A program made the position numbers and the translations under genes. From NCBI RefSeq assembly GCF_026319325.1, contig NZ_JAPDMU010000001.1:248001-312000 (forward strand): a stretch of DNA of 64,000 bases, read 5' to 3'. Positions 16,453 through 27,205 of the stretch are shown piece by piece (positions within the stretch are counted from its first letter, which is position 1; every line of letters starts with the position of its first letter). The notes below the pieces were generated by a model that was given only the letters and a program-made list of their open reading frames with translations, searched no databases and was not told where the DNA came from. The DNA comes from Methylophaga sp. OBS3. Lineage in GTDB: Bacteria; Pseudomonadota; Gammaproteobacteria; Nitrosococcales; Methylophagaceae.

Positions 16453-17656
16453 TCCAAGCGCACGTTTACCGGTGACAGTTTTGTCTGGATTTTTAGGCGC
16501 TGGCAAAACGACGGTACTGAATCATATTTTGAATAATCGTGAAAATCGTAAAGTCGCTGTTATCGTCAATGACATGAGCGAAATCAATATTGATGCCCGC
16601 CAAGTGAATCAAGATGTTCAACTCAATCGCTCAGAAGAAAAACTTGTAGAAATGAGTAATGGTTGTATCTGCTGCACATTACGCGAGGATTTATTGGTAG
16701 AGGTGAGGGCGTTAGCCGATGCTGGACGTTTTGATTATCTGGTCATTGAATCTACTGGTATTTCAGAGCCATTACCGGTGGCTGAAACATTTACTTTTGC
16801 AGATGAAGGTGGTGTGAGCTTATCGGATGTCGCAAGTCTAGACACCATGGTAACGGTGGTTGATGCGGTGAACTTTTTACAAGATTTCCGTCTGGCAAAA
16901 CCTTTGCAGGAAACAGGAGAAAGTCTTGGTGAAGTTGATGAACGCAGTATTGCAGATCTGTTGGTTGAGCAAGTTGAGTTCTGTGATGTCATTTTGGTGA
17001 GTAAAACCGATCTGTGTTCGACAGCAGATTTGCAGGAATTAACGGCTATCTTAAAAAGCCTCAATACCGATGCTGAAATCATCGCGATTGAGCAGGGTAA
17101 TGTGCCGTTAGATAAGGTTCTAGGCACAGGAAAATTTAACTTTGAAAAAGCAGAGCAGGCGCCCGGTTGGTTAAAAGAGTTACGCGGTGAGCATATACCC
17201 GAGACCGAAGAATATGGCATCAGTAGCTTTAGTTATGTGGCACGTCGACCTTTTCACCCGAAAAAGTTTTACGACTTTCTGCATCAGGACTGGCAGACCG
17301 GCAAGCTTATTCGCTCGAAAGGTTATTTCTGGCTAGCCAGCAGACCTCAGTTTGCAGGTAGCTGGAGTCAGGCGGGTGGTATTGCGCGTTATAGTTTTGC
17401 AGGCATGTTTTGGAAAGCCGTACCTGAAACGCGCTGGCCAGATGATGAGGCCTCGCGTGAAGTTATTATGGAAAATTGGGTAGAACCTTTCGGGGATATG
17501 CGCCAGGAATTAGTGTTTATTGGGCAAGGGTTGGATGAGGCGGCTGTAACTTCAGCATTAGATGAATGCCTGCTAGATGATGAGTTGTTATTGGCTGGTA
17601 AGGACGTATGGCAAACCTTGCCAGATCCTTTTCCGGCTTGGCGTGAGTCAGATTAA
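16442..17656 (+). CDS. COG0523 GTPase, putative zinc metallochaperone (YciC/ZigA-like)
   Basis: A G3E-family GTPase thought to hand zinc to key enzymes under zinc limitation. The 404-residue protein shows the P-loop [10 protein letters not shown] near the N-terminus, the metal-binding CXCC motif in [18 protein letters not shown], a guanine-binding SKTD region, and a CobW-type C-terminal domain. The start at 16442 is chosen because GAGAGGG lies 5 bases upstream; an in-frame ATG at 16421 is inside dksA2 and lacks this. Its position between a DksA2-like gene and a DUF1826 gene repeats the Zur-regulated cluster of Pseudomonas aeruginosa, which supports zinc rather than cobalt or nickel as the metal. 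Confidence 0.9.
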   Translation: MKINPSARLPVTVLSGFLGAGKTTVLNHILNNRENRKVAVIVNDMSEINIDARQVNQDVQLNRSEEKLVEMSNGCICCTLREDLLVEVRALADAGRFDYLVIESTGISEPLPVAETFTFADEGGVSLSDVASLDTMVTVVDAVNFLQDFRLAKPLQETGESLGEVDERSIADLLVEQVEFCDVILVSKTDLCSTADLQELTAILKSLNTDAEIIAIEQGNVPLDKVLGTGKFNFEKAEQAPGWLKELRGEHIPETEEYGISSFSYVARRPFHPKKFYDFLHQDWQTGKLIRSKGYFWLASRPQFAGSWSQAGGIARYSFAGMFWKAVPETRWPDDEASREVIMENWVEPFGDMRQELVFIGQGLDEAAVTSALDECLLDDELLLAGKDVWQTLPDPFPAWRESD

Positions 17657-18312
17657 TGTCGGCGTTACTAAAATCAGCAGCGCCGATGAGCGCTGGCAGT
17701 TTGTTCGGTAAAACGCCAGGCGTTTTGGCCGATATTTATCGATCAGACATTAATTTAGTGTGTTGGCAACGGGGTGTGACTGAAGATTGGCACTCAGATC
17801 TGCATACGCTGATGAGCCGAACGGCACTATCGATAAGGCAAGTGGTTGATATTGATGACGCGACAAACACATTGGTTGACTTATTAAATCTTGATAAAGA
17901 GAGTGCGTTAATAAACGACTTCCAACAACTTATCAGCATGTTTGCCGATTTGTTTATGCTCAACCGGATTGGTGTACGTTTAGAGAAAATTGATAAGACG
18001 ATGTGTCCAAGATTTCATACTGACCGATTAATTTGTCGGCTGGTCACAACCTATCTGGGTAATGGTACCCAGTGGTTGGAAAATAGTTATGTAGACCGCA
18101 CAAAACTGGGTGCCGGTGCACAAGGTTTACCTGATGAGCACTCGGGTATTTATCAGTCTGTTAAGGATATTAATTCAGCGGTTGCGGGTGATGTGTTGTT
18201 ATTAAAAGGGGATGGTTGGCCTAAAGCCGAAAACGCAGGGGTTATTCATCGCTCACCACCTGCAGAGTCAGACACGCCTAGACTTTTGCTAACGTTGGAT
18301 TTTGCGGACTAG
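17656..18312 (+). CDS. DUF1826 family protein
   Basis: A 218-residue cytoplasmic protein of the DUF1826 family, whose biochemical role is not established. It is found in zinc-starvation clusters beside COG0523 GTPases, as here. It contains a CPRFHTDRL segment and a C-terminal IHRSPP motif, which supply His, Cys and Asp residues that could bind metal. The start codon overlaps the stop codon of the GTPase gene (TAATG), so the two are translationally coupled. A hairpin terminator follows. Confidence 0.82.
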   Translation: MSALLKSAAPMSAGSLFGKTPGVLADIYRSDINLVCWQRGVTEDWHSDLHTLMSRTALSIRQVVDIDDATNTLVDLLNLDKESALINDFQQLISMFADLFMLNRIGVRLEKIDKTMCPRFHTDRLICRLVTTYLGNGTQWLENSYVDRTKLGAGAQGLPDEHSGIYQSVKDINSAVAGDVLLLKGDGWPKAENAGVIHRSPPAESDTPRLLLTLDFAD

Positions 18313-18335
18313 TGTTGCAAACCTTAACAGAAGAA

Positions 18336-18359
18336 AGGTGGGCAACAATTTGCCCACCT
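18336..18359. terminator. Hairpin shared by the convergent DUF1826 and sugar dehydrogenase genes
   Basis: A 10-bp perfect stem (AGGTGGGCAA/TTGCCCACCT) with a CAAT loop. The pyrimidine-rich tail is better on the minus strand (TTCTTCTGTT), so it probably works best for the sugar dehydrogenase transcript. Confidence 0.7.
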
Positions 18360-18370
18360 AAATTACTGGC

Positions 18371-19477
18371 TTATTTTGCTGGTGCGATTTGTTTGATGTC
18401 ACCATTATCTGTTGCGATATAAATAAAGCCGTTTGGCCCTTCAATCACATTACGAATTCGTTCTTCGTTATCTTCAAAATAACGGTGCTCAGCGACGGGT
18501 GTATTTCCATCCATTTCAATATGGTTCAGATGCTGTAACACCATAGCACCTGTTAGTAAGTCACCTTGTAGGTCTGGAAACGCGTCTCCTTTGTATTGCA
18601 CTAAGCCACTGGGGGCAATCGATGGGACATAAACTTTGACGGCATCTTCCATGCCTGACAGTTGCTTTTCACCAATAGATACTGGGCCCCAGTATTCTTT
18701 GCCCAAAGAGACTTCTGGCCAGCCGTAGTTTTTACCCGCCTTAATGAGGTTTAATTCATCACCACCACGTGGGCCATGTTCGATTTCCCATAACGTATCT
18801 GTGTCACGGTCGTAAAACATACCTTGCGGGTTTCGATGACCATAACTCCAGATCTCTGGATGGGCATTTTTACGTTTCACAAATGGGTTATCTTCAGGAA
18901 CAGTACCATCCAAATTTAGACGTAAAACTTTGCCATTGTGACGTGATAGATCTTGAGCACCTTCACGTACACCGCGATCGCCAACTCCAAAAAATACATG
19001 ACCATCATTATCAAATACGATGCGGCTACCAAAATGGCGGCCTGTATCTGTACGAGAGTCTGTGACAAACACGTCTGTCCATTCAGTTAAGCTGTCACCA
19101 TCAAGTTTGGCTTTCGCTAATGTGGTCGCACCTTGACCATCGACATTTTTACTGTAGGTAAAATAAATCCAGCCGCTTTCAGCAAAGTCGGGAGCGGTTG
19201 CGACATCTAAGAAGCCAGCCTGACCACTGGTGAAAATATCTTCTGGCAAGCCTTTAATAGCTGTTTTTTTTCCATCGTTTAAATTAACGCGGTTTAAGCT
19301 GCCAGCTTTACTGGTGACCAAAAATTGATTGTCACTAATAAACGCCATACCCCATGGCGTACCTAAACCTTCGGCAACGGTCGTTACAGAAATTTCTGCT
19401 GTATCGAGTGGGGCGGCTTGAACTGCTCCAATGAGTGAAGTTAGACCTAATGCCAACAAACTCAAACGTTTTTTCAT
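18371..19477 (-). CDS. PQQ-dependent aldose sugar dehydrogenase, soluble YliI/Asd type
   Basis: A periplasmic quinoprotein of the glucose/sorbosone dehydrogenase family that oxidises aldoses with PQQ. The 368-residue protein has a clear signal peptide (MKKRLSLLALGL to VQAA) and then a six-bladed propeller. Family landmarks include GTPWGMAFI, GLLDVA-like GFLDVATAPDF, HFGSRIVFD, SYGHRNPQGM and EHGPRGGDELNLI, which hold PQQ and calcium-binding residues. The exact sugar cannot be told. selO lies 12 bases upstream on the same strand, so the two may share a transcript. Confidence 0.88.
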   Translation of the reverse strand: MKKRLSLLALGLTSLIGAVQAAPLDTAEISVTTVAEGLGTPWGMAFISDNQFLVTSKAGSLNRVNLNDGKKTAIKGLPEDIFTSGQAGFLDVATAPDFAESGWIYFTYSKNVDGQGATTLAKAKLDGDSLTEWTDVFVTDSRTDTGRHFGSRIVFDNDGHVFFGVGDRGVREGAQDLSRHNGKVLRLNLDGTVPEDNPFVKRKNAHPEIWSYGHRNPQGMFYDRDTDTLWEIEHGPRGGDELNLIKAGKNYGWPEVSLGKEYWGPVSIGEKQLSGMEDAVKVYVPSIAPSGLVQYKGDAFPDLQGDLLTGAMVLQHLNHIEMDGNTPVAEHRYFEDNEERIRNVIEGPNGFIYIATDNGDIKQIAPAK

Positions 19478-19489
19478 TCTAAACTCCTG

Positions 19490-21133
19490 TTAGGAACTAC
19501 AAGACAACATTGAGCAGCCAGGCTTTTGTCTCGCCCAGTCCGGACGTTTGCCAGCATACTCATCGTATTCGGGTTGTTCGTCGTAAGGGTGTCGCATGAT
19601 TTCAAGTAACTTTATGACTTCACTAAAGTCGCCCGCTTCTGCTTTATCAATCGCTTGTTGCGCTAAGTAATTACGCAATATGAATTTAGGATTAACCTGA
19701 TTCATGGCGGCTTTGCGATCTTTGTCTTTAGTACCATCTTGCTGGACGCGTGTTTGGTAGTGTTTTAGCCAAGCAACAATGTCGTCTTTGTCAGCTTTAC
19801 TGAGGCTCTCTGGTGCATAAAAAGCTTCATCGAAAATCGACAATAATTCCGTATCGTTTATGGCGGTATCAGGCTCGCAAGGTACATCAGCCAGACGACG
19901 ATAAAAAATGGTCATATCGGTTTCAGTCAACATCAAGATCTTTTGCAGTTCTTGATTCAGCGGTTGATCTGTTTCTTCAATAAATTGCTTTAACCCCAGC
20001 TTATCAGCACGCATTTGTTGCCAATGTTGGTTATAAAAATCGACAAAATCATTGAGTACTTGGCGAAGTGGTTCGGCATCTTCAATAAGCGGATAAAGCG
20101 CATTACCAAGCTGCAATAAATTCCACTGGGCAATTTGCGCTTGATGGCCAAAACGATAGCGTTTGCCTCCGGCATCGGTGGTATTTGGGGTCCAGTCGGG
20201 ATCGTAATTATCAATCCAACCATAGGGTCCGTAATCAATCGTTAAGCCGAGGATGGAGGTGTTATCAGTGTTGAGTACGCCATGCACAAAGCCAACTCGC
20301 ATCCAGTGAACGACAAGTTTGGCGGTGCGTTCACTGATTTCTTTAAACCATTTCAGGTAGGTTTCGGTTGATGGCTCACCCAAGTGGGCAAAATGATGAC
20401 GAATCGTGTAGTTAATGAGGTGTCTTAAATTATCGAGTTCACCACGCGAGGCAAATAATTCGTAGTTACCAATTCGCAAAAATGAGGGGGCTACACGGCA
20501 CACCACGGCGCCGGGTTCGGCTTTTGGGCGGCCATCATAAAACATGTCACGAATCACATCTTCACCCGTCCCCACCAAACTTAATGCTCGGGTGGTCGGA
20601 ACACCAAGATGAAACATTGCTTCGCTGCATAAAAACTCACGAACCGAAGAGCGTAAAACGGCAAGGCCATCAGCACTTCGTGAATAGGGTGTTTCTCCGG
20701 CACCTTTGAGCTGTAGCATTTGCAACTCGCCATGGCGATCTTCAACTTCCCCAAGGTTAATGGCGCGTCCATCGCCAAGTTGACCTGCCCAGTTACCAAA
20801 CTGATGACCGCCATAACACATGGCGTGGGGCTGCATGCCGTCGATTAATGCATTACCGACAAAGACGTTGGTAAATTCCAGTGATTCACAATCATGAGGA
20901 CTGAGACCAATGTCTGCTGCGACTTCGGGAGAATAAGCAATTAAATAGGGGGCTGTAACAGGCGTCGGCTTAACAAAACTATAGCAGGCACCTAAAACCT
21001 GTCGACGATGGTTGTCGAGGTCAGGATCAGCAGGAAGTTCGGAAACAAAGCGATCGTGAATGTGTAAATTCAGTAAGGCTTCGCCACGCGTGTCATTTGG
21101 GTTGATGTCTGTTGGTGTATTCATGTCAGCCAT
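19490..21133 (-). CDS. selO: Protein adenylyltransferase SelO (YdiU family)
   Basis: A pseudokinase that AMPylates proteins, linked to redox homeostasis. The 547-residue protein has the family's YGGHQFGNWAGQLGDGRA segment, the KGAGETPYSRSADGLAVLRSSVREFL nucleotide-binding core, and GVLNTDNTSI and IDYGPYGWID in the active site. The C-terminus ends CSMLSCSS; the last cysteine occupies the place of selenocysteine in eukaryotic SelO. It is longer than E. coli YdiU (about 480). ATGs at 21133 and 21124 are both possible starts. Confidence 0.93.
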   Translation of the reverse strand: MADMNTPTDINPNDTRGEALLNLHIHDRFVSELPADPDLDNHRRQVLGACYSFVKPTPVTAPYLIAYSPEVAADIGLSPHDCESLEFTNVFVGNALIDGMQPHAMCYGGHQFGNWAGQLGDGRAINLGEVEDRHGELQMLQLKGAGETPYSRSADGLAVLRSSVREFLCSEAMFHLGVPTTRALSLVGTGEDVIRDMFYDGRPKAEPGAVVCRVAPSFLRIGNYELFASRGELDNLRHLINYTIRHHFAHLGEPSTETYLKWFKEISERTAKLVVHWMRVGFVHGVLNTDNTSILGLTIDYGPYGWIDNYDPDWTPNTTDAGGKRYRFGHQAQIAQWNLLQLGNALYPLIEDAEPLRQVLNDFVDFYNQHWQQMRADKLGLKQFIEETDQPLNQELQKILMLTETDMTIFYRRLADVPCEPDTAINDTELLSIFDEAFYAPESLSKADKDDIVAWLKHYQTRVQQDGTKDKDRKAAMNQVNPKFILRNYLAQQAIDKAEAGDFSEVIKLLEIMRHPYDEQPEYDEYAGKRPDWARQKPGCSMLSCSS

Positions 21134-21220
21134 TACAACAAAATGCTGCCGGCATTAACACCGGCAGATTGTATTGTTATTGACTAACGCGGTTGCGGAA
21201 GGTTTCGCGAAATCGTGAAT

Positions 21221-23974
21221 TTACGCTAACGCCTGACGTTGACTGGTTAATTGGTTCAATGCTTGTTCCATTTCAGCCAGTTTTTCACGCTCTTTCGCGA
21301 CAACATCAGCAGGGGCCTTGGCAACATAATTTTCGTTACTCAACTTGCCACTTGATTGCTTGATGATTTTGTCTAGCTTAGCAATTTCTTTGTCTAGTCG
21401 CGCAACTTCGGCTTCTTTATCAATCAGGCCTTCTAATGGAATCAGAATTTCCATTTTACCGACCAGTGCAGTTGCTGCCGCTGGTGCTTCGCCCACTAAT
21501 AATTCAACAGACTCAAGGTTTGCCAATTTACTTATAAAGTCACGGTTTTGCTGTAAACGTTGCTGATCAATGTCAGCAGCGTCTTTGAGTAATACGGGCA
21601 GTTCTTTTTTCGGCGAAATGTTCATTTGTGAACGAATTGAACGGATACCGGTGATGAATTGCATCACCCATTCCATTTCAGCAACGGCTTCAGAGTCAAT
21701 CTTGGTTTCATCTGCAACCGGGTAAGCTGCATTGATAATGGTTTCGCCATCTTTACCAGCTAATGGTGCAATGGTTTGCCAGATTTCTTCTGTTATAAAT
21801 GGCATAAAGGGATGCGCCATACGCAAAGTCGCTTCTAAAACGCGAACCAAGGTGCGACGCGTACCACGTTTGGCTGCATCACTTGCAGTATCACTATTCA
21901 GAACCGGTTTCGACAGTTCTAAATACCAATCACAGTAGTTATCCCAAACAAACTCATAAATCGCCTGCGCTGCTAAGTCAAAGCGATAGCTATCAATAGC
22001 TTTGGTGACGGTTTGCTCAGTTTGTTGCAAGAGCGAAATGATCCAACGATCAGCTAAGCTCAACTCAACATCTGCATTAGTAACACCAGTGTCTTGACCT
22101 TCGGTATTCATCAAGACATAACGTGCTGCGTTCCAGATCTTGTTACAGAAATTTCGGTAACCGGCGATACGGTTCATATCAAAATTAATGTCACGACCTG
22201 TTGTTGCCAGTGAAGCAAAAGTGAAGCGTAGCGCATCCGTACCGTGCGGTGCGATACCTTCTGGGAATTCTTTACGGGTCGCTTTTTCGATTTTGGCCGC
22301 CAGTTGTGGCTGCATCATGCCGCTAGTACGTTTGGTAACCAATGTTTCCAAATCAATACCATCAATAATGTCGATAGGGTCGAGTACGTTACCTTTCGAC
22401 TTCGACATTTTCTGACCATGCGCATCACGAACCAGACCGTGAATATAAACTTCTTTAAATGGCACATCACCAAGGAAGTGAATACCCATCATCATCATGC
22501 GGGCAACCCAGAAGAAGATGATGTCAAAACCCGTCACCAGCACACTACCCGGATACCATGTTTTTAGCGCCGCATCATCAGCTGGCCAGCCTAATGTTGA
22601 GAATGGCCAAAGTGCTGAAGAGAACCAGGTATCCAAGACATCTTCATCTTGCGTAATAACCACATCATCAGCCAATTGGTGTTTTTGACGAATAGAGGCT
22701 TCGTCTTCACCAACATAAATATTGCCGTCGGCGTCATACCAGGCTGGAATACGGTGTCCCCACCAGATTTGGCGAGAGATACACCAATCTTGAATACCGT
22801 CCATCCAGTTATAGAAGGTTTTATCCCAATTACCAGGAACAAATTTCACCTTGCCAGATTGAACAGCTTCCACCGCTGGCGCAGCCAAAACATCCGCTTT
22901 GACATACCATTGGTCGGTTAATAATGGCTCGATAACAGCGCCACTACGATCACCACGTGGCACCATTAATTTATGATCTTTAATGCCGTCTAACAGACCT
23001 AGTGCTTCTAAATCAGCAACGATTTGTTTACGCGCTTCATATCGATCCAAGCCCTGATATTTTTCAGGTGCATTGTCGTTAATTGCTGCATCAATTGTGA
23101 GAATGTTGATAACTGGTAAATCGTGACGTTTACCCATTTCAGCATCGTTAAAATCATGTGCTGGTGTAATTTTGACGCAACCGGTACCGAATTCGAGATC
23201 GACATAATCATCAGCAATGATCGGAATTTCGCGACCAACCAGTGGCAGGGTAATGGTTTTACCGATCAGGTTTTGATAACGGGCATCATCAGGGTGAACT
23301 GCAACAGCCGTATCACCTAGCATGGTTTCTGGACGAGTTGTCGCAACAACAAGGTGACCACTGCCATCAGTTAAGGGATAACGGAAATGCCAAAGATGAC
23401 CGTTTTCTTCTTCTGATAAAACTTCCAGATCAGATACAGCTGTATGTAAAACCGGATCCCAGTTAACCAGACGTTTACCACGGTAAATCAAGCCCTCGTC
23501 ATAAAGCTGAATAAAGACTTTTTGCACGGCAGCAGATAAATCTTCATCCATGGTAAAGCGGTTACGTGACCAGTCTAGTGATGAACCAAGACGACGTAAT
23601 TGGCGAGTGATGTTACCGCCAGATTCTTCTTTCCATTCCCAAATGCGATCGATAAATTTTTCACGACCCAAGTCATGGCGCGTTTGGTTATTGGCATTTA
23701 GCTGACGCTCGACCACCATTTGCGTTGCAATACCCGCATGATCGGTACCTGGTTGCCAAAGCGTGTTATCGCCTTTCATGCGGTGATAACGGGTCAACAA
23801 ATCCATGATGGTATTGTTAAAACCATGACCCATGTGCAGGCTGCCAGTGACGTTGGGTGGTGGCAACATGATGGCGTAAGGTGAGCCTTCGCCTGAAGGT
23901 TTAAATTCGCCACGTTGTTCCCAGAATTGGTACCAACGTTGTTCAATGGCTTCGGGGGTGTAGGTTTTATCCAT
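21221..23974 (-). CDS. valS: Valyl-tRNA synthetase
   Basis: Class I synthetase that charges tRNA-Val. The 917-residue protein shows the HIGH-type motif HMGH near residue 47, the large editing (CP1) domain, the KMSKS motif in [14 protein letters not shown], an anticodon-binding domain and a C-terminal coiled-coil arm ([15 protein letters not shown]). Length and order match gammaproteobacterial ValS. It is the last gene of the pepA-holC-valS group, about 80 bases after holC. Confidence 0.97.
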   Translation of the reverse strand: MDKTYTPEAIEQRWYQFWEQRGEFKPSGEGSPYAIMLPPPNVTGSLHMGHGFNNTIMDLLTRYHRMKGDNTLWQPGTDHAGIATQMVVERQLNANNQTRHDLGREKFIDRIWEWKEESGGNITRQLRRLGSSLDWSRNRFTMDEDLSAAVQKVFIQLYDEGLIYRGKRLVNWDPVLHTAVSDLEVLSEEENGHLWHFRYPLTDGSGHLVVATTRPETMLGDTAVAVHPDDARYQNLIGKTITLPLVGREIPIIADDYVDLEFGTGCVKITPAHDFNDAEMGKRHDLPVINILTIDAAINDNAPEKYQGLDRYEARKQIVADLEALGLLDGIKDHKLMVPRGDRSGAVIEPLLTDQWYVKADVLAAPAVEAVQSGKVKFVPGNWDKTFYNWMDGIQDWCISRQIWWGHRIPAWYDADGNIYVGEDEASIRQKHQLADDVVITQDEDVLDTWFSSALWPFSTLGWPADDAALKTWYPGSVLVTGFDIIFFWVARMMMMGIHFLGDVPFKEVYIHGLVRDAHGQKMSKSKGNVLDPIDIIDGIDLETLVTKRTSGMMQPQLAAKIEKATRKEFPEGIAPHGTDALRFTFASLATTGRDINFDMNRIAGYRNFCNKIWNAARYVLMNTEGQDTGVTNADVELSLADRWIISLLQQTEQTVTKAIDSYRFDLAAQAIYEFVWDNYCDWYLELSKPVLNSDTASDAAKRGTRRTLVRVLEATLRMAHPFMPFITEEIWQTIAPLAGKDGETIINAAYPVADETKIDSEAVAEMEWVMQFITGIRSIRSQMNISPKKELPVLLKDAADIDQQRLQQNRDFISKLANLESVELLVGEAPAAATALVGKMEILIPLEGLIDKEAEVARLDKEIAKLDKIIKQSSGKLSNENYVAKAPADVVAKEREKLAEMEQALNQLTSQRQALA

Positions 23975-24051
23975 GGATGATTTGTCGTGTTATTGGCAAA
24001 GAAAAGCGGGCATTATACCCGCTTGCGATGGTGCCGGTCATGGTCGCTGTA

Positions 24052-24486
24052 TCAAAGCGTGTGGGTTTCTAGTTGATAACCCCGATCTTGATAAAACTTA
24101 TAGCGCTGTCGACCGTGTTGTTTGATGTTTTCATTGTCATCAATAATTTCTGCCAGACGTTCAAACTGACTGAAAAATAAAGGCTGCTGAGGATGTAAGT
24201 TAATTAAAACATCCATTAGTCTTGGCGGTGCTTTAGCACCATGACTGATTAAGATTGGCGCATTGATATTGTTGGCATCTGCCGACTCAATAACTTGATG
24301 TGGCACAAAACTATCCGCACGAAAAGCCCACAAGGCTTTATCCATCTCTGCTGATTGTTCAGCATTTTCGGTATAAATAAAAACCTGATGACCTTGTTGC
24401 CAAGCTTTTTCCGCGAGCCGACAGGCAAATTGCTGTCGGCTTTGCGGATCTTGCGATTTGAGCAGGTAAAAGCTAACTCGTGTCAT
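24052..24486 (-). CDS. holC: DNA polymerase III chi subunit
   Basis: A clamp-loader accessory protein that binds single-strand-binding protein and the psi subunit. The 144-residue protein begins TRVSFYLL and has the EKAWQQGHQVFIYTEN, LWAFRADSFVPHQ and FERLAEIID segments typical of HolC. It lies 6 bases after pepA and in front of valS, the conserved order in gammaproteobacteria. Confidence 0.93.
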   Translation of the reverse strand: MTRVSFYLLKSQDPQSRQQFACRLAEKAWQQGHQVFIYTENAEQSAEMDKALWAFRADSFVPHQVIESADANNINAPILISHGAKAPPRLMDVLINLHPQQPLFFSQFERLAEIIDDNENIKQHGRQRYKFYQDRGYQLETHTL

Positions 24487-24492
24487 ACGAGT

Positions 24493-25983
24493 TTATTCAC
24501 CTAAACGGTTTAACAGATATTGCATCAGCAGGGTGACAGGGCGGCCTGTTGCACCTTTATCTTTGCCACCACTGTTCCAAGCCGTACCCGCGATATCCAA
24601 ATGTGCCCATTTGAATTTTTCGGTAAAGCGCGCCAAGAAACAGGCTGCCGTGACACTGCCAGCTTCTTTACCACCAATGTTGGCGATGTCAGCGAAGTTG
24701 CTGTCCAATTGTTTTTGATAGTCATCCCAAATCGGTAACTGCCAAACACGGTCAAAACTGTCATTACCAGCTTTAATTAAGTCATCAGCTAGATCTTGGT
24801 TATTGGCCATTAAACCGCTCGCTTTGCTACCTAAAGCAACAATAATTGCGCCCGTTAGGGTAGCGATATCGATAACTGTATCTGGATCAAAACGCTCGCT
24901 GTAAGTCAGTGCATCACACAGGATCAGACGACCTTCAGCATCGGTATTTAAAATCTCAATGGTTTTACCTGACATGCTGGTTACAACGTCACCCGGTTTG
25001 TTGGCATCACCGTCTGGGAGGTTTTCAGAGCTTGGAACAACACCAATCAGGTTAATTGGCAGTTTCAATTCTGCAACGGCTTGTAACGTACCTAAAACAC
25101 TGGCTGAACCACACATGTCGTATTTCATTTCATCCATGCCTGGTGCAGGTTTCAAAGAAATACCACCGGCATCAAATGTTAGACCTTTACCGACCAGAAC
25201 AACGGGTTTGCTGTCACCGCCACCACCGTAATTCATCGTGATGAGTTTTGCCGGCTGACGACTGCCGCGGGAAACCGATAATAACGACCCCATACCCAAC
25301 TCAGCCATATCTGCTTCTTCGAGCACATCGACTTTAATTGAAGGATATTGCTGACCAATTTTGATAGCTTGATCGGCAAGGTAGGTTGGGGTGCAAATGT
25401 TACCTGGCAGGTTGCCTAACTCACGAGCTAGGTTCATACCATGACCTGTCGCAGCACCAGTTTTAGCGGCTTTTTTATACGCCGATAAGTTAGCGTCGGT
25501 TGCCAAAAAGCCGAGTTTTTCTAGTGGTTTGTCAGTTGGGGTAAATTTACTCTTGGTTTGGCTGTATTGGTAAAGCGCCAACTCTGTATTCATTGCTGTT
25601 TGACGAATATTCCAAATGTCATCACGGTTGTTAACCGGAATTTCTGCAAGACAACTAATTGCTGATTGCGCCGCGGACTCATTCAGCCATTTTGCCATCG
25701 CTGTTGATGCGCTATTAAAGTCGTTTTCAGTGGTTTTACCTTGTTTACCACCACCAACTAACAAGACACGAGGGCTATTGATACCAGATAAGTCTTGTAG
25801 CAGTAACAGTTGACCGGCTTTACCAGCAATGTCGCCACGATCAAAACAACGCTTTAATGCGCCTTGGCTGGCTTTATCAAGGTTTTCGGCTGAAGGGCTT
25901 AATTGACCATCCTCAAAAACGGCAACGGCAATACAGTCGGTTGCTTGCGCTGATAAAACGTCGCTGCTTACAAAATACTGCAT
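24493..25983 (-). CDS. pepA: Cytosol (leucyl) aminopeptidase PepA
   Basis: A hexameric two-metal aminopeptidase of family M17. The 496-residue protein has the metal-binding signature NTDAEGRLILCDAL and the GKGLTFDAGGISLKPA segment carrying the catalytic lysine region. A GAGAA-type ribosome-binding site lies just before the start codon. It is the first gene of the pepA-holC-valS group and diverges from lptF with about 85 bases between them. In E. coli PepA also binds DNA in Xer recombination; whether it does here cannot be seen. Confidence 0.96.
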   Translation of the reverse strand: MQYFVSSDVLSAQATDCIAVAVFEDGQLSPSAENLDKASQGALKRCFDRGDIAGKAGQLLLLQDLSGINSPRVLLVGGGKQGKTTENDFNSASTAMAKWLNESAAQSAISCLAEIPVNNRDDIWNIRQTAMNTELALYQYSQTKSKFTPTDKPLEKLGFLATDANLSAYKKAAKTGAATGHGMNLARELGNLPGNICTPTYLADQAIKIGQQYPSIKVDVLEEADMAELGMGSLLSVSRGSRQPAKLITMNYGGGGDSKPVVLVGKGLTFDAGGISLKPAPGMDEMKYDMCGSASVLGTLQAVAELKLPINLIGVVPSSENLPDGDANKPGDVVTSMSGKTIEILNTDAEGRLILCDALTYSERFDPDTVIDIATLTGAIIVALGSKASGLMANNQDLADDLIKAGNDSFDRVWQLPIWDDYQKQLDSNFADIANIGGKEAGSVTAACFLARFTEKFKWAHLDIAGTAWNSGGKDKGATGRPVTLLMQYLLNRLGE

Positions 25984-26068
25984 GAATTTCTCCTGTAGGT
26001 GTAGATGGTTTAGACTGCGCTTTTATTATCGCGATTTGTGACCCTATTCTAAACAAGACAGACCAATA

Positions 26069-27205
26069 ATGCCCGTGCTTCGTCAGTTATTTGCTGTTCC
26101 ATTCAGCTTGATAGACCGCTATATGCTGCGGGAGTTTTTGCTCAACCTTATCGCAGTGGTTGGCGTATTGTGGCTTATTTATGTCGCTACGCGGTTTGCT
26201 CGTTATCTTGCTGATGCCGCGGTGGGGAACTTACCTGCCGACGTTATCTTCAGTTTGTTATGGCTCAACTCTTTGGGCGCTTTATCGGTTCTCCTACCCA
26301 TCGCAACGTTCCTTGCCGTTTTATTAGGCTTGGGTCGCATGAGCGCCGATAACGAACTGACGGTCATCGCTGCCTGCGGTATTCCGGGAAATCGTGTTCG
26401 CCGAAATGTATTGGTTTTTTCCGGTGTTATGGCCACGATTGTGGCGGTATTAGCTTTATTTATAGTGCCTGATGTTCTTTCAGGGCGATATCAACTCGAA
26501 CAAAAAGCCAAAGTAACGGCGAATACTACCGGCCTAGTTGCAGGTAGTTTTAAAGAAAGCCAGCGAGGCGACTGGACCTTTTATTCTCAAGGTATTAGTG
26601 CTGAAACAGGTCAACTACAAAATGTTTTTATTGAGATCCAGCGCGAGCCAAAACCTCTCATTTTCCGGGCTGACCGTGGTCACTTTGAAGTCGATCCGAA
26701 TAGCGGTGATAAATATCTGATTTTAGAAGAGGGTTACCGCTACGAAGGTGATGCCGGGGATCGTGATTTTGTCATTGCACAATATACCTCACATAGTTTG
26801 CTGGTGGAAAAAGGTGGTCAACAGCTATATCGCGAAAAAGCGAAAGCCACTCCAACATCAGTGCTTTTAGCACGAGGCAGTAATGAAGACTTGGCTGAAG
26901 TGCAATGGCGGGTAAGCAGTGCGGTGATGACTGTTATTTTAGGTCTTATAGCCATGACCTTATCTCATGCGGGACCACGACAAGGTCGGTATGCGGGCTT
27001 AATGCCAGCGGTTTTGGTTTATATCATCTATAGCAATTTAGTCGGTGTGAGTCGTGCTTGGGTTGAAAAAGGGGATATGTCGCCCTGGTTTGGTCTGTTG
27101 TGGGTGCATGTCTTAATGTTGTTTATTTGGTGGTTATTAACAAACCGACAACAGATAAGCCGTAAATTGCGATCACGAAAACTGAAGGAACAGCCAGCCA
27201 AATGA
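26069..27205 (+). CDS. lptF: LPS export ABC transporter permease LptF
   Basis: An inner-membrane subunit of the LptB2FG transporter that extracts lipopolysaccharide for delivery to the outer membrane. The 378-residue protein has three N-terminal membrane helices (about 25-130), a periplasmic beta-jellyroll domain in the middle, and three C-terminal helices (about 285-365). The DRYMLREF start of the first helix is typical. Its stop codon overlaps the lptG start codon (ATGA), implying coupled translation. It diverges from pepA, as in most gammaproteobacteria. Confidence 0.95.
   Translation: MPVLRQLFAVPFSLIDRYMLREFLLNLIAVVGVLWLIYVATRFARYLADAAVGNLPADVIFSLLWLNSLGALSVLLPIATFLAVLLGLGRMSADNELTVIAACGIPGNRVRRNVLVFSGVMATIVAVLALFIVPDVLSGRYQLEQKAKVTANTTGLVAGSFKESQRGDWTFYSQGISAETGQLQNVFIEIQREPKPLIFRADRGHFEVDPNSGDKYLILEEGYRYEGDAGDRDFVIAQYTSHSLLVEKGGQQLYREKAKATPTSVLLARGSNEDLAEVQWRVSSAVMTVILGLIAMTLSHAGPRQGRYAGLMPAVLVYIIYSNLVGVSRAWVEKGDMSPWFGLLWVHVLMLFIWWLLTNRQQISRKLRSRKLKEQPAK

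Noticed and set aside
22244-22567. 107-codon plus-strand open frame inside valS
   Set aside because: It lies entirely within the conserved valS gene on the other strand and is His-rich only by reflection of valS codons.
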